DNA of 64,000 nt from contig NZ_CP157587.1 of the NCBI RefSeq assembly GCF_022828245.2, positions 496,001 through 560,000 on the forward strand. The letters run 5' to 3'. The notes under the pieces were generated by a model. That model did no database searches. It saw only the letters and a program-made list of their open reading frames with translations, and was not told the DNA's origin. This stretch comes from Nanosynbacter sp900555675 (lineage in GTDB: Bacteria; Patescibacteriota; Saccharimonadia; Saccharimonadales; Saccharimonadaceae). The position numbers were made by a program, and so were the translations under genes. This document shows positions 7,272 to 14,771 of the stretch, piece by piece; position 1 is the stretch's first letter; each line of letters begins with the position of its first letter.

Positions 7272-7904
7272 ATGTCCGGAGAACTCTCGCTCGAAGGTGT
7301 CGAGTACGCAATCAATACTGCAGGGCTCAGCCCTAGGTCGCATGCGTATGTCGACCCATGTGGTGACATCATCATCAAGATCCAAGTCCCCTTGACTCTT
7401 GATGATGGAACGCAGGTTCCTTGTGGAGCTGGCAGTGATATCCAGCGAAACCTGTCTCATCTCATCAATGAGATCTCGTGGAAGGGAAGTTCCGCCGAAG
7501 ACTGGCGGCTGAACTTCTTCGGAGACAGACTCACTATCACAGTCGGTGCTGACGTCGTCCTTCCCGAAGGGCACAACATCAACAGCGACGAGCATTATCC
7601 CCTGATTCATCAGGGGAATGACGAGGGTCGTGCGGAGAGCGTATACTCTGCATGCATCTCCGGGCTTGGCTTCGACTTCTGTTCGATGGCTGCATTGTTC
7701 TCCTATACGAACAGTGCAGCCATCGCCGAGCTCCTTCGGTGGGGTCCGGGACATGAAATCATTCATGTCAACGACCAGGAGACCTGCGTAGATCTCCTTC
7801 CGCATCTGAGCAAGGCATTCCCCTGGAAGACCAGGGATCACCTCCCCTTCCCTTTGAGGAATGTTGACGGTTGGGTCGCGCGCCCCATCCAGCAAGAGGG
7901 CTAA
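7272..7904 (+). CDS. Unrecognised protein with atypical base composition
   Basis: The predicted 210-residue soluble protein shows no signal peptide, no helix long enough to span a membrane and no motif I recognise. The plus-strand reading is favoured over the near-complete opposite frame because it has a purine-rich Shine-Dalgarno (AGAAAGGA, 7257-7264), an upstream -10-like TATGAT, and a strong factor-independent terminator immediately after its stop. Codons end mostly in C or G, unlike every neighbour, which suggests transfer or unusual expression demands. His and Cys residues are scattered (GPGHEIIHVND, FDFCSMAAL) without an obvious metal site. The coding assignment is fairly sure; the function is unknown. 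Confidence 0.6.
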   Translation: MSGELSLEGVEYAINTAGLSPRSHAYVDPCGDIIIKIQVPLTLDDGTQVPCGAGSDIQRNLSHLINEISWKGSSAEDWRLNFFGDRLTITVGADVVLPEGHNINSDEHYPLIHQGNDEGRAESVYSACISGLGFDFCSMAALFSYTNSAAIAELLRWGPGHEIIHVNDQETCVDLLPHLSKAFPWKTRDHLPFPLRNVDGWVARPIQQEG

Positions 7905-7905
7905 C

Positions 7906-7979
7906 GCCCGCCAATGAGAATAGCTCGCCTTGAGGCTTAAGCCTCGGCTGAAGCTCTTGGCGGGCTATTTTCATGTCTT
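7906..7979 (+). terminator. Long branched terminator after the atypical gene
   Basis: The outer 9-bp stem GCCCGCCAA (7906-7914) / TTGGCGGGC (7957-7965) encloses the perfect inner palindrome GAGGCTTAAGCCTC, extended by GCC/GGC. A T-rich tract follows. It is much larger and more GC-rich than other terminators here. Confidence 0.8.
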
Positions 7980-8001
7980 TTTACAGAAATTATTCCCTAC
8001 C

Positions 8002-8031
8002 AAAAAACCGCCCCAATAAGGACGGTTTTTT
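8002..8031. terminator. Bidirectional terminator between the atypical gene and khpA
   Basis: The stem AAAAAACCG/CGGTTTTTT gives a U-run on either strand. The sequence from 8032 to 8114 holds nothing else that I can name. Confidence 0.78.
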
Positions 8032-8114
8032 AGCACAAATAAGGCTCTCAATGGTTACTCATTGTCTCGCATAGAGCTGTTCTCGCATAATGTCTGTGCT
8101 TGAACTGGTTTTAA

Positions 8115-8504
8115 TTATATATCAAGATCGTCGAGTTCTGCAAGCTCTTTTCTGGTGTTTTCTGCGTAAGATGATTCATTTTCCACAGCTTCATCTGTTG
8201 AGTTATCCACAGAAGCATTACCGTTATAATCATTTTCTTCGCGTGCGCCAGAAAAACCGTCATTGTTAACAATCTTCAAGTTGTATCGAGCGTCATTCTT
8301 TGCACCCAAAGCTCGCAGAAGCGTGCGCAAGCTCTGTGCCGTACTGCCGCGCTTACCAATAACTCGACCCAAATCTGCCGGATTAACTGTCAATGTTAGT
8401 AAAACGCCTTTTTCATCAATTGTTCGGTCTACTACGACGTCTTCTGGACGTCCAACCAACGCCTTTACAGTATATTCTACAAACTGCTGATCTATTGTTG
8501 ACAT
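8115..8504 (-). CDS. khpA: KhpA-type KH-domain RNA-binding protein with acidic tail
   Basis: This is a small global RNA chaperone. In Firmicutes KhpA works with KhpB/Jag in cell elongation and sRNA regulation. The type II KH core covers residues 1-80 and includes the RNA-gripping loop DLGRVIGKRGSTAQSLRTLL, with the GKRG motif at about 45-48. The family is normally about 75-80 residues; here about 50 extra, mostly acidic and Asn/Ser-rich residues follow and look disordered. The start at 8504 is set by the Shine-Dalgarno (CAGGAGGAGGGG) just upstream. A TATAAT lies in the 70-bp gap after rnc, so it may have its own promoter as well as read-through from the rpmF operon. Confidence 0.9.
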   Translation of the reverse strand: MSTIDQQFVEYTVKALVGRPEDVVVDRTIDEKGVLLTLTVNPADLGRVIGKRGSTAQSLRTLLRALGAKNDARYNLKIVNNDGFSGAREENDYNGNASVDNSTDEAVENESSYAENTRKELAELDDLDI

Positions 8505-8574
8505 TCTGCCCCTCCTCCTGGAATTAAACTGTATTTTCATTATACACGAGCAGTTTACGCCGTGCAAACTTTAA

Positions 8575-9291
8575 TTATTTCTCGCCAGATTCTTTATATT
8601 TAGCAATTGCAGCACGAGCAGCTTGCTGTTGGGCAACTTGCTTTGACGGACCAATGCCTCGCCCCATCATATTATCGCCAACAAAAACCCCAAGAGTAAA
8701 GACTTTATCGTGATCTGGACCTTCTTCGCTCAGGACTTTATATACTGGCGTTTGATTGTCAACTCGCTGAGAAATCTCCTGCAAATATGACTTCGGATCA
8801 CGCCAACTGCCCGACTCTAAAATTCCATCCAACTTAACAATTATATGCTTGTGAATAAAATCGCGAGCATCGTCAAAGCCACGCTCCAAATAAATCGCGC
8901 CGATTACCGCCTCAAATGCATTGGCTAAAATCTGTAAATGTGCTCGCTCTGAGCCGTTCTTCTCACCCTTTGACATACGAATCAGCGGACCATAACCCAA
9001 CTTATCGCCAGCGTCACCAATACTTTCCGTTCGCACCAAAGCTGCCCGCCAAGCAGTCAAAATTCCCTCTGGCTCAGAAAAATGCGTAAACAAATATTCT
9101 GTTACCGCCAATTCCAAAACCGCATCACCTAAGAATTCCAAGCGCTCGTTGTGGTGATGGACGGATTTTCGGTGCTCATTCACATAACTACGGTGAGTCA
9201 AAGCTGTAATTAGCAAATCCAAATTCGTAAATTCAAAACCTAATTTTTCGCGCGCAAAATCTTGATATGGCGCAGTGTTCATTCCGTTCAT
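8575..9291 (-). CDS. rnc: Ribonuclease III
   Basis: RNase III is a double-strand-specific endonuclease for rRNA and mRNA processing. The catalytic signature NERLEFLGDAVLELAVTEYL (near 45-64) and the second acidic cluster EAVIGAIYLERG (near 125) are intact. The double-stranded-RNA-binding domain is at about 158-233 (PKSYLQEISQ, then GIGPSKQVAQQQAARAAI). The length of 238 is typical. The gene starts 1 bp after the Nudix stop with AGGAGAA upstream, so it is part of the rpmF-nusB-nudix-rnc operon. Confidence 0.96.
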   Translation of the reverse strand: MNGMNTAPYQDFAREKLGFEFTNLDLLITALTHRSYVNEHRKSVHHHNERLEFLGDAVLELAVTEYLFTHFSEPEGILTAWRAALVRTESIGDAGDKLGYGPLIRMSKGEKNGSERAHLQILANAFEAVIGAIYLERGFDDARDFIHKHIIVKLDGILESGSWRDPKSYLQEISQRVDNQTPVYKVLSEEGPDHDKVFTLGVFVGDNMMGRGIGPSKQVAQQQAARAAIAKYKESGEK

Positions 9292-9789
9292 TTATAAGTT
9301 CTCCTGTCTAATTCGTTTCATTGCCAAAAGAATCAGCTTGCCAATATCTTCATATTCAACTTCATCCAGTGCCTCATGAAAACTAAACCATTTAAGACCA
9401 TTCATCCACTCTTCCTTTTGGAGTTTCTCATTAGGATCCAGTGCCTTAACTAGATAAACTTGCGTCGTCATCAATACCAATTTATCGATTCGACGATAAC
9501 GAAAATTCACCTTGCCCAGCCAGCCGTGAAGTTCAATTTTCTTCAGCCCAGTTTCCTCACCGATTTCCCTACGAGCCGTCACCTGAGCTGTTTCACCTGG
9601 CTCAATATGCCCTTTCGGAATTGTCCAGCGGTCGCGAGCGTCCTGATAAAGCAAAAACTCTGCCTCGCCCTTTTTATTACGACGAAAAATCACGCCACCG
9701 GCAGTTGGCTCGCGTACAATTTCCTGAATCAATGGCTTCTTGCTGCCACCAAAATATTTTTTTATCTTATCAAAGTTGCTTGTTCTCAC
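9292..9789 (-). CDS. Nudix hydrolase
   Basis: This Mg-dependent hydrolase acts on nucleoside-diphosphate-linked compounds. The complete Nudix box G-x5-E-x7-REUxEExGU is present: GHIEPGETAQVTARREIGEE, then TGL. About 165 residues follow from a GTG start at 9789, chosen because GGAGGAG lies 8 nt upstream inside the end of nusB (20-nt overlap). The context between nusB and rnc suggests a role in RNA or nucleotide pool hygiene (for example diadenosine polyphosphate or capped-RNA cleavage), but Nudix substrates cannot be read from sequence. Confidence 0.9.
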   Translation of the reverse strand: MRTSNFDKIKKYFGGSKKPLIQEIVREPTAGGVIFRRNKKGEAEFLLYQDARDRWTIPKGHIEPGETAQVTARREIGEETGLKKIELHGWLGKVNFRYRRIDKLVLMTTQVYLVKALDPNEKLQKEEWMNGLKWFSFHEALDEVEYEDIGKLILLAMKRIRQENL

Positions 9790-10228
9790 TGTCGGACTCC
9801 TCCACGAGAGTACGGAGTGCCGTGCCAAGCACGCCATTCACAAACTTACCCGAGTTATCCGAACCGAACGCTTTTGCTAATTCTACCGCCTCATTAATCA
9901 CCACTTTTGGCGGAACGGTATCTGCACAATATAGCAATTCATATAAACCAATTCTAAGTACCGCCCGATCAATTCGCGGCAACTGACTAATAGGCCATTC
10001 TGGCGCCAATGGCTGCAATTTCTCGTCCAATTGACTCTGCGTCGAAAGTACGCCGCTGATCAAATTATCAATAAATTCAATATCATCAACTGATGATTTA
10101 TATTCAGCCAAATTACGCTTTAAAATAGTCTTATAATCAACATCGCTATCACCAACCTCTTTGCGAAATTCATGTTCATAAAGTGTTTGCAGTGCGACAA
10201 TTCGTCCCAAATGACGGTTTGATGCCAT
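9770..10228 (-). CDS. nusB: Transcription antitermination factor NusB
   Basis: NusB binds boxA RNA with S10 (NusE) in rRNA antitermination complexes. The N-terminal signature GRIVALQTLYEHEF and the C-terminal VINEAVELAKAFG...KFVNGVLG motif are typical, in 152 residues. It lies 24 bp after rpmF, in a ribosome/RNA-processing operon, and overlaps the next gene by 20 nt. Confidence 0.95.
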   Translation of the reverse strand: MASNRHLGRIVALQTLYEHEFRKEVGDSDVDYKTILKRNLAEYKSSVDDIEFIDNLISGVLSTQSQLDEKLQPLAPEWPISQLPRIDRAVLRIGLYELLYCADTVPPKVVINEAVELAKAFGSDNSGKFVNGVLGTALRTLVEESDSENKQL

Positions 10229-10252
10229 TATTAAGCGTCCTGTTCGTAATTA

Positions 10253-10399
10253 TTATTTTGTTGTTTTACCGGTTTCACGCTTGGTTGTCTTCACCTTAAC
10301 TGGTGAAGTTGCGTTAACGCGACGTGCCAATTTTAATACCAAGTGGCTGCGACGAAGACCAGTTTTACGTGGGCTACTCTGTTTCTTAGGTTGTGCCAT
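10253..10399 (-). CDS. rpmF: Ribosomal protein bL32, short cysteine-free form
   Basis: This 48-residue basic protein was found by translating the gap upstream of nusB. The N-terminus MAQPKKQSSPRKTGLRRSH and following LVLKLARRVNA match bL32 of the large subunit. The zinc-ribbon cysteines of many bL32 proteins are absent, and the protein ends in a Lys/Thr-rich tail. The Shine-Dalgarno GAGGAGAA precedes the ATG. It heads the operon with nusB, nudix and rnc. Confidence 0.9.
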   Translation of the reverse strand: MAQPKKQSSPRKTGLRRSHLVLKLARRVNATSPVKVKTTKRETGKTTK

Positions 10400-10441
10400 A
10401 ATTTATTCTCCTCTTTTAGGTTGTCATAAAACTTACGTACC

Positions 10442-10470
10442 ATTATACCTTTTTTATTGGACAATCTCAA
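10442..10470 (-). promoter_or_regulatory. Promoter of the rpmF-nusB-nudix-rnc operon
   Basis: -35 TTGAGA (10465-10470), 17-bp spacer and -10 TATAAT (10442-10447). The leader is about 35-40 nt with a Shine-Dalgarno, so this operon is not leaderless. Confidence 0.75.
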
Positions 10471-10498
10471 GAGCTTGCCTGCAAATTAGATAATAATA

Positions 10499-10527
10499 TT
10501 GACTTTTTATGTCGTTTATGGTAATAT
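10499..10527 (+). promoter_or_regulatory. Leaderless promoter of the 10535 gene
   Basis: -35 TTGACT (10499-10504), 17-bp spacer, -10 TAATAT (10522-10527), 7 nt to the ATG. Confidence 0.7.
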
Positions 10528-10534
10528 ATAAGAC

Positions 10535-11065
10535 ATGAATACGGAACGATTTACATCACAAAACAATAATGAAGACGACAGACCTGTAATAGAAATACCA
10601 AAATCTGTAGTTAAAATCGGTGCAGTAGCATTAGCCACGCTAGGCGTAGCTGGAGTTGCAAACGCCCTAGGCTTATTCTATAGCCCTAAATCACCAGAAA
10701 AAGGACCAAGCCCTGCCCACCAAGTAGCTCAAGTTGTAGAGGATTATAGCAATGGAGTCATCACGGAGCTACCGGAAGATACAGAAATTCACACTGTCAC
10801 GCTCAAAGAAGGAGAAAATCCGACTTCGGTGGCTGAAACAGCCATGGAAGAATACAACGAGAAAAATCCTGAAAATAAGATAGACCCTAATGAGGCAAGA
10901 AGCTCCGTATATGAAACTGCTATCTACATGGAAGATCTCTACAAACATGAGACAGGCAATACAGGGATCCGACCAAGAGCTACCGTCGACGTTGCCATAG
11001 GTGACATAAACGGTGACGGACAGCCAAGCATAGCTGTAACGAAAATAGAAGACAAATCTAAATAG
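10535..11065 (+). CDS. Membrane-anchored exported protein, unknown function
   Basis: This 176-residue protein has a 24-residue polar N-terminus, one transmembrane or signal-anchor helix (about residues 27-50, VVKIGAVALATLGVAGVANA), then a hydrophilic extracytoplasmic domain. The domain has an acidic Glu/Asn-rich section and a C-terminal DINGDGQPS segment. That segment resembles a calcium-binding EF-hand/dockerin or FG-GAP loop (DxNxDG). No catalytic motif is visible. It is a single gene convergent with leuS, and its promoter is leaderless with a near-consensus -35. A calcium-stabilised surface protein is a reasonable guess only. Confidence 0.62.
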   Translation: MNTERFTSQNNNEDDRPVIEIPKSVVKIGAVALATLGVAGVANALGLFYSPKSPEKGPSPAHQVAQVVEDYSNGVITELPEDTEIHTVTLKEGENPTSVAETAMEEYNEKNPENKIDPNEARSSVYETAIYMEDLYKHETGNTGIRPRATVDVAIGDINGDGQPSIAVTKIEDKSK

Positions 11066-11073
11066 ACCGTTTT

Positions 11074-13581
11074 CTAAACCACAATATTCACCAGCTTACC
11101 CAGAACATAAACCATCTTTTTAGGTGGTTTATTGTTTGTGAATTTCTGGACATTTTCATCAGCTAGGGCTGCCGCTTCAACATCCTGCTTGTCCATATCA
11201 CTCGGCAGTTCAAGTTTCGCACGAAGCTTGCCGTTCACTTGAACTATAATAGTCATCGTATCGCTCTTTAGATATTTTTCGTCCCACTTCGGCCAGTGAC
11301 CAACGTGAACCGTATCGTCATGACCCATTTCACGCCACAATTCCTCTGTGATATGCGGAGCAAAAGGCGCCAAAATCTGAATCAGGCTTTCTAATGCAAA
11401 TCGCCATTCATCTGACATGTCAATTCCGTGCGACTCTTTTATCTTATACAGACCATTGACCATTTCCATCATCGAAGCCACAGCCGTGTTAAACTTCTCA
11501 TCTTCAATGTCACGAGTAACTTTTTTAATTGTCGAGTGAGTTAGTCGCAATAATTCTTGGGTTGTTTTTTCATCCATCTCAGGAGAATTGCTTGGGTCAT
11601 TATTCTTATCAACGAACTCCTGAACCAAGTTCCATGCTCGATTTAAGAACCTGTAAGTTCCCGGAACACCACGAGGATCCCATGGCGCGTCCATGTCATA
11701 AGGCGCGATGAACATTTCGTAAACTCGCAGCGCATCAGCGCCGTATCCGCTGTCCATAATCTCCATTGGATCAATGACATTACCCTTAGACTTAGACATT
11801 TTCTGACCATCCGGAGCCATAATGTAAGCATTGTACATCATTCGCTTGAAAGGTTCGGGAGTCGGAACGAGACCGAGCTTATAGAAAAATCGCATCCAGA
11901 AACGACTGTATAGCAAGTGAGCCACGGCGTGGTCGGCACCATTGTAATAATCAACCGGCATCCAATGGTTAATTCTCTCAGGATTCCATGCTTCATTATC
12001 ATTGTGCGGATCAAGATATCGCAAGAAATACCAACTAGAGCAAGCATAGCCATCCAAAGTGTCAGTCTCGCGTCGACCTTCTACCCAATTGTCCCCGTCA
12101 GGCTTGTTTTCCGTAATCGGCACAGTTTTTCCAGTTTCAACATCCACCCAGACTCGTACCCAATCATCAACTTGAGCCAAAACAGAAGTATTCCCGCCCG
12201 TTGGTTTAAAGTTCTCCACCTCTGGCAAAATCACCGGCAAGCACTCATCAGCTACAGCAATTGGCGCACGGCCATCAACATGAACAATTGGAATCGGAGC
12301 ACCCCAATAGCGCTGACGAGAAATCAACCAATCGCGCATTTTATACGTGGTTTTGCTTCGCCCAGAATTCTGCTGCTCCAGCCACGCAACAATTTGCTCA
12401 CGGGCATCCTCGCTCCTGGTCCCGTTAAACTGTCCGGAATTTATCAACTCACCTTCACCAGAATAACAACCAGCATCGGCTGAATGCTCAGGCTTATCAA
12501 TGACCTGGATAATCGGCAAGTCAAACTTCTCAGCAAACGCAAAATCGCGCTCGTCGTGCGCTGGCACCGCCATGACTGCGCCGGTTCCATAGCCACCCAA
12601 AACATAATCCGCCACCCAAATCGGCAATTTTTGACCATTGACCGGATTTATGACATAACTGCCAGTAAATACGCCCGTTTTCTCTTTATTCTCTTGGCGT
12701 TCAACATCAGATTTCTGTTGCGAAGCTTGGATATACGCCTCAACCTTTTCGCGCGTGTCGGAATTGACCAACTGAGAAATCAGAGGATGCTCCGGCGCCA
12801 AAGCTACATACGTCGCGCCAAATAACGTGTCAGGACGAGTTGTGAAAACTGTAATCTTGGAATCTTGACCGCTAACCGCAAACTCAACTTCCGCGCCAAC
12901 TGATCGACCAATCCAATTCTTCTGCATGGTTTTAACCATTTCCGTCCAATCAAGCGCATCGGTTGCCTCTAAAATTTCATCTGCATACGCCGTAATTCGG
13001 AAGAACCACTGCTTAAGGTTGCGCTTGGTCACAGGATTACCACAGCGCCAACATTTGCCACCTTCAACCTGTTCGTTAGCAAGCACCGTGTTATCAGTTT
13101 CACACCACCATTGTGGCTGCTCTTTTTGATACGCCAAATCGTGCTTATATAATTGCGTAAAAATCCACTGAGTCCATTTGTAATATTCTGGATCAGCTGT
13201 AGAAATTTCTTTTGTCCAATCATAGCTAAACCCAAGTCGCTTCAATTGCTCCTTAAAATGGACCTTCGCCTCATCGTGCGCTACACGTGGCGTTTTTCCG
13301 ACTTTAATAGCGTAATTTTCAACCGGCAAACCAAAGCTGTCCCAGCCGATTGGATGATAGACATTATAACCCTGCTGACGCTTGAATCGTGCCTTAATGT
13401 CAGCAAATTGAAAAGTACGACCGTGACCAATGTGAATTCCCGCCCCTGTAATCCCCGGAAGCATGCTCAAACTGTAATATTTCGGCCGAGTCGTGTCATT
13501 AAAATCAACCGCGTAGGTGCCGTCAGCCTCCCATTTGTTTTGCCATTTTTGTTCAATTTCTGTCGGATTATAGCGTCTCAT
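11074..13581 (-). CDS. leuS: Leucine-tRNA ligase
   Basis: This is a class I synthetase of 835 residues, the usual bacterial length. The HIGH signature appears as GAGIHIGHGRTFQ (about 46-58), the editing CP1 domain follows with TTRPDTLFGATYVALAPEHP, and KMSKS is present as GQKMSKSKGNVIDPM. The C-terminal tRNA-binding domain is complete. The -10 TATAAT (13589-13594) sits 7 nt before the ATG with no Shine-Dalgarno, so the mRNA is probably leaderless. Downstream it converges on the 10535 gene with only 8 bp between. Confidence 0.97.
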   Translation of the reverse strand: MRRYNPTEIEQKWQNKWEADGTYAVDFNDTTRPKYYSLSMLPGITGAGIHIGHGRTFQFADIKARFKRQQGYNVYHPIGWDSFGLPVENYAIKVGKTPRVAHDEAKVHFKEQLKRLGFSYDWTKEISTADPEYYKWTQWIFTQLYKHDLAYQKEQPQWWCETDNTVLANEQVEGGKCWRCGNPVTKRNLKQWFFRITAYADEILEATDALDWTEMVKTMQKNWIGRSVGAEVEFAVSGQDSKITVFTTRPDTLFGATYVALAPEHPLISQLVNSDTREKVEAYIQASQQKSDVERQENKEKTGVFTGSYVINPVNGQKLPIWVADYVLGGYGTGAVMAVPAHDERDFAFAEKFDLPIIQVIDKPEHSADAGCYSGEGELINSGQFNGTRSEDAREQIVAWLEQQNSGRSKTTYKMRDWLISRQRYWGAPIPIVHVDGRAPIAVADECLPVILPEVENFKPTGGNTSVLAQVDDWVRVWVDVETGKTVPITENKPDGDNWVEGRRETDTLDGYACSSWYFLRYLDPHNDNEAWNPERINHWMPVDYYNGADHAVAHLLYSRFWMRFFYKLGLVPTPEPFKRMMYNAYIMAPDGQKMSKSKGNVIDPMEIMDSGYGADALRVYEMFIAPYDMDAPWDPRGVPGTYRFLNRAWNLVQEFVDKNNDPSNSPEMDEKTTQELLRLTHSTIKKVTRDIEDEKFNTAVASMMEMVNGLYKIKESHGIDMSDEWRFALESLIQILAPFAPHITEELWREMGHDDTVHVGHWPKWDEKYLKSDTMTIIVQVNGKLRAKLELPSDMDKQDVEAAALADENVQKFTNNKPPKKMVYVLGKLVNIVV

Positions 13582-13597
13582 ATCTGTAATTATAGCA

Positions 13598-13628
13598 AAT
13601 AATCCCGCTCATTACGAACGGGATTATT
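13598..13628 (-). terminator. Terminator after the 13647-14732 gene
   Basis: A 10-bp perfect stem AATAATCCCG/CGGGATTATT has an 11-nt loop. It lies directly upstream of the leuS promoter and insulates it. Confidence 0.75.
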
Positions 13629-13646
13629 ATTAGGCAATTAAGCTAT

Positions 13647-14732
13647 TTACCTAGTCGAGGTTGATGACAATCCACTCGAATATCCGCTCATAAAACCTTC
13701 TACAAACTCTTTCAAGCTTTCAGCGCTCGAAGGAACCTTGATTTCTTCAGATTTATTCACATCGATGTCAAATGAAATTTCTACAGAAGCCTTCTTGCTA
13801 TCACCTTTCAACTCTAAGGCTTTCAACTCATGAGATGATCTATCAACCCACACTTTCAATGAAGATTCGTCAATAGATGATGATTCACTACTCCTGTAGC
13901 CATTCGATTTTCCACACTTACTGAGCGCCTTACCGACTGATGAATTCTTAAACTCATCATTAAATTTCGACAATTTACTGTTATCACCCTGCAGTTCAAA
14001 ACCACGTCCACCATTACGATCGCTAATCTTTGAGTCTTTTATGGTGAAGAAGCTATTCTTTTGATAAAGTTGAACTACTTCCTTGCGGACACTTTCGTCA
14101 CTTTGAATTTTCTTCAGAGCGTTAATTCCACACTTGTATTCGCTACCGATTTCATCTGGAGAAATCTTCATCCACGTGTCGCTCATTTTATCTATCTCAG
14201 AACCCATCTTCTCCAAAGTCTGATCACGGTAAGTTTCTATTTGAGATCTTGATAGATTTCCGCCAGACGAAGACTCCATAACTATTTCAAGCAAAGTGCC
14301 ATACAAATCCTTAAAGTTATTTATCTTCACGTATATCGTCCCATCATCACCAAGAACCATATCGCCGTCTAGTGGAATACTCTTTTCAACCCCTTTGATA
14401 TTAAGCTTAGCGTCAATATTTGCCTTTGATTTTCCCGACTCAGTAGCAGCCTTTACGTTTAGTTCTATTTTTCCTTGGTCGCGCATATCAACAACTACCT
14501 TACCGTCGGAAGTCATCTTCTTTGCCATAATAGCATTAGACACAGCGTCTGTAACCATCTTTTCTGGATTCTGCCACCACAAGAAATAAACTAGCACAGC
14601 AGAAATAATAGCAATAAGAGCTATAACTCCCAGCACTATGCCAATTATCAATCCCGTTTTCTTCTTTTTTGGTTGCATCGGCACGCCGTTATATTGCGGC
14701 TGTAGTGCAGGTTGATTACCTTGATCCATCAT
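13647..14732 (-). CDS. Membrane-anchored extracellular protein, lipoprotein-carrier-like fold suspected
   Basis: The 361 residues comprise a Gln/Pro-rich cytoplasmic N-terminus with a KKKK stop, one transmembrane helix (about 27-52), then a large extracellular region. That region has long beta-strand-like stretches (DGKVVVDMRDQGKIELNVKA, GKSKANIDAKLNIKG, GTIYVKINNFKDLYG), two cysteines about 80 residues apart and a Ser-rich C-terminus. The order 'TM, short helix, antiparallel strands with KVVVD/KIELN' recalls LppX/LprG/LolA-type lipid-binding proteins; this is inferred from pattern, not from a motif. Two adjacent ATG codons (14732 and 14729) follow a GGGGG Shine-Dalgarno; the second gives better spacing. 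A terminator follows. Confidence 0.6.
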   Translation of the reverse strand: MMDQGNQPALQPQYNGVPMQPKKKKTGLIIGIVLGVIALIAIISAVLVYFLWWQNPEKMVTDAVSNAIMAKKMTSDGKVVVDMRDQGKIELNVKAATESGKSKANIDAKLNIKGVEKSIPLDGDMVLGDDGTIYVKINNFKDLYGTLLEIVMESSSGGNLSRSQIETYRDQTLEKMGSEIDKMSDTWMKISPDEIGSEYKCGINALKKIQSDESVRKEVVQLYQKNSFFTIKDSKISDRNGGRGFELQGDNSKLSKFNDEFKNSSVGKALSKCGKSNGYRSSESSSIDESSLKVWVDRSSHELKALELKGDSKKASVEISFDIDVNKSEEIKVPSSAESLKEFVEGFMSGYSSGLSSTSTR

Positions 14733-14771
14733 TCCCCCTTGTTTTATATACCTTGAATTTAATATATCACA

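Noticed and set aside
7251..7895. Long minus-strand open frame opposite the atypical 7272 gene
   Set aside because: No Shine-Dalgarno or promoter on that strand, whereas the plus strand has a ribosome site before and a large terminator right after its stop.
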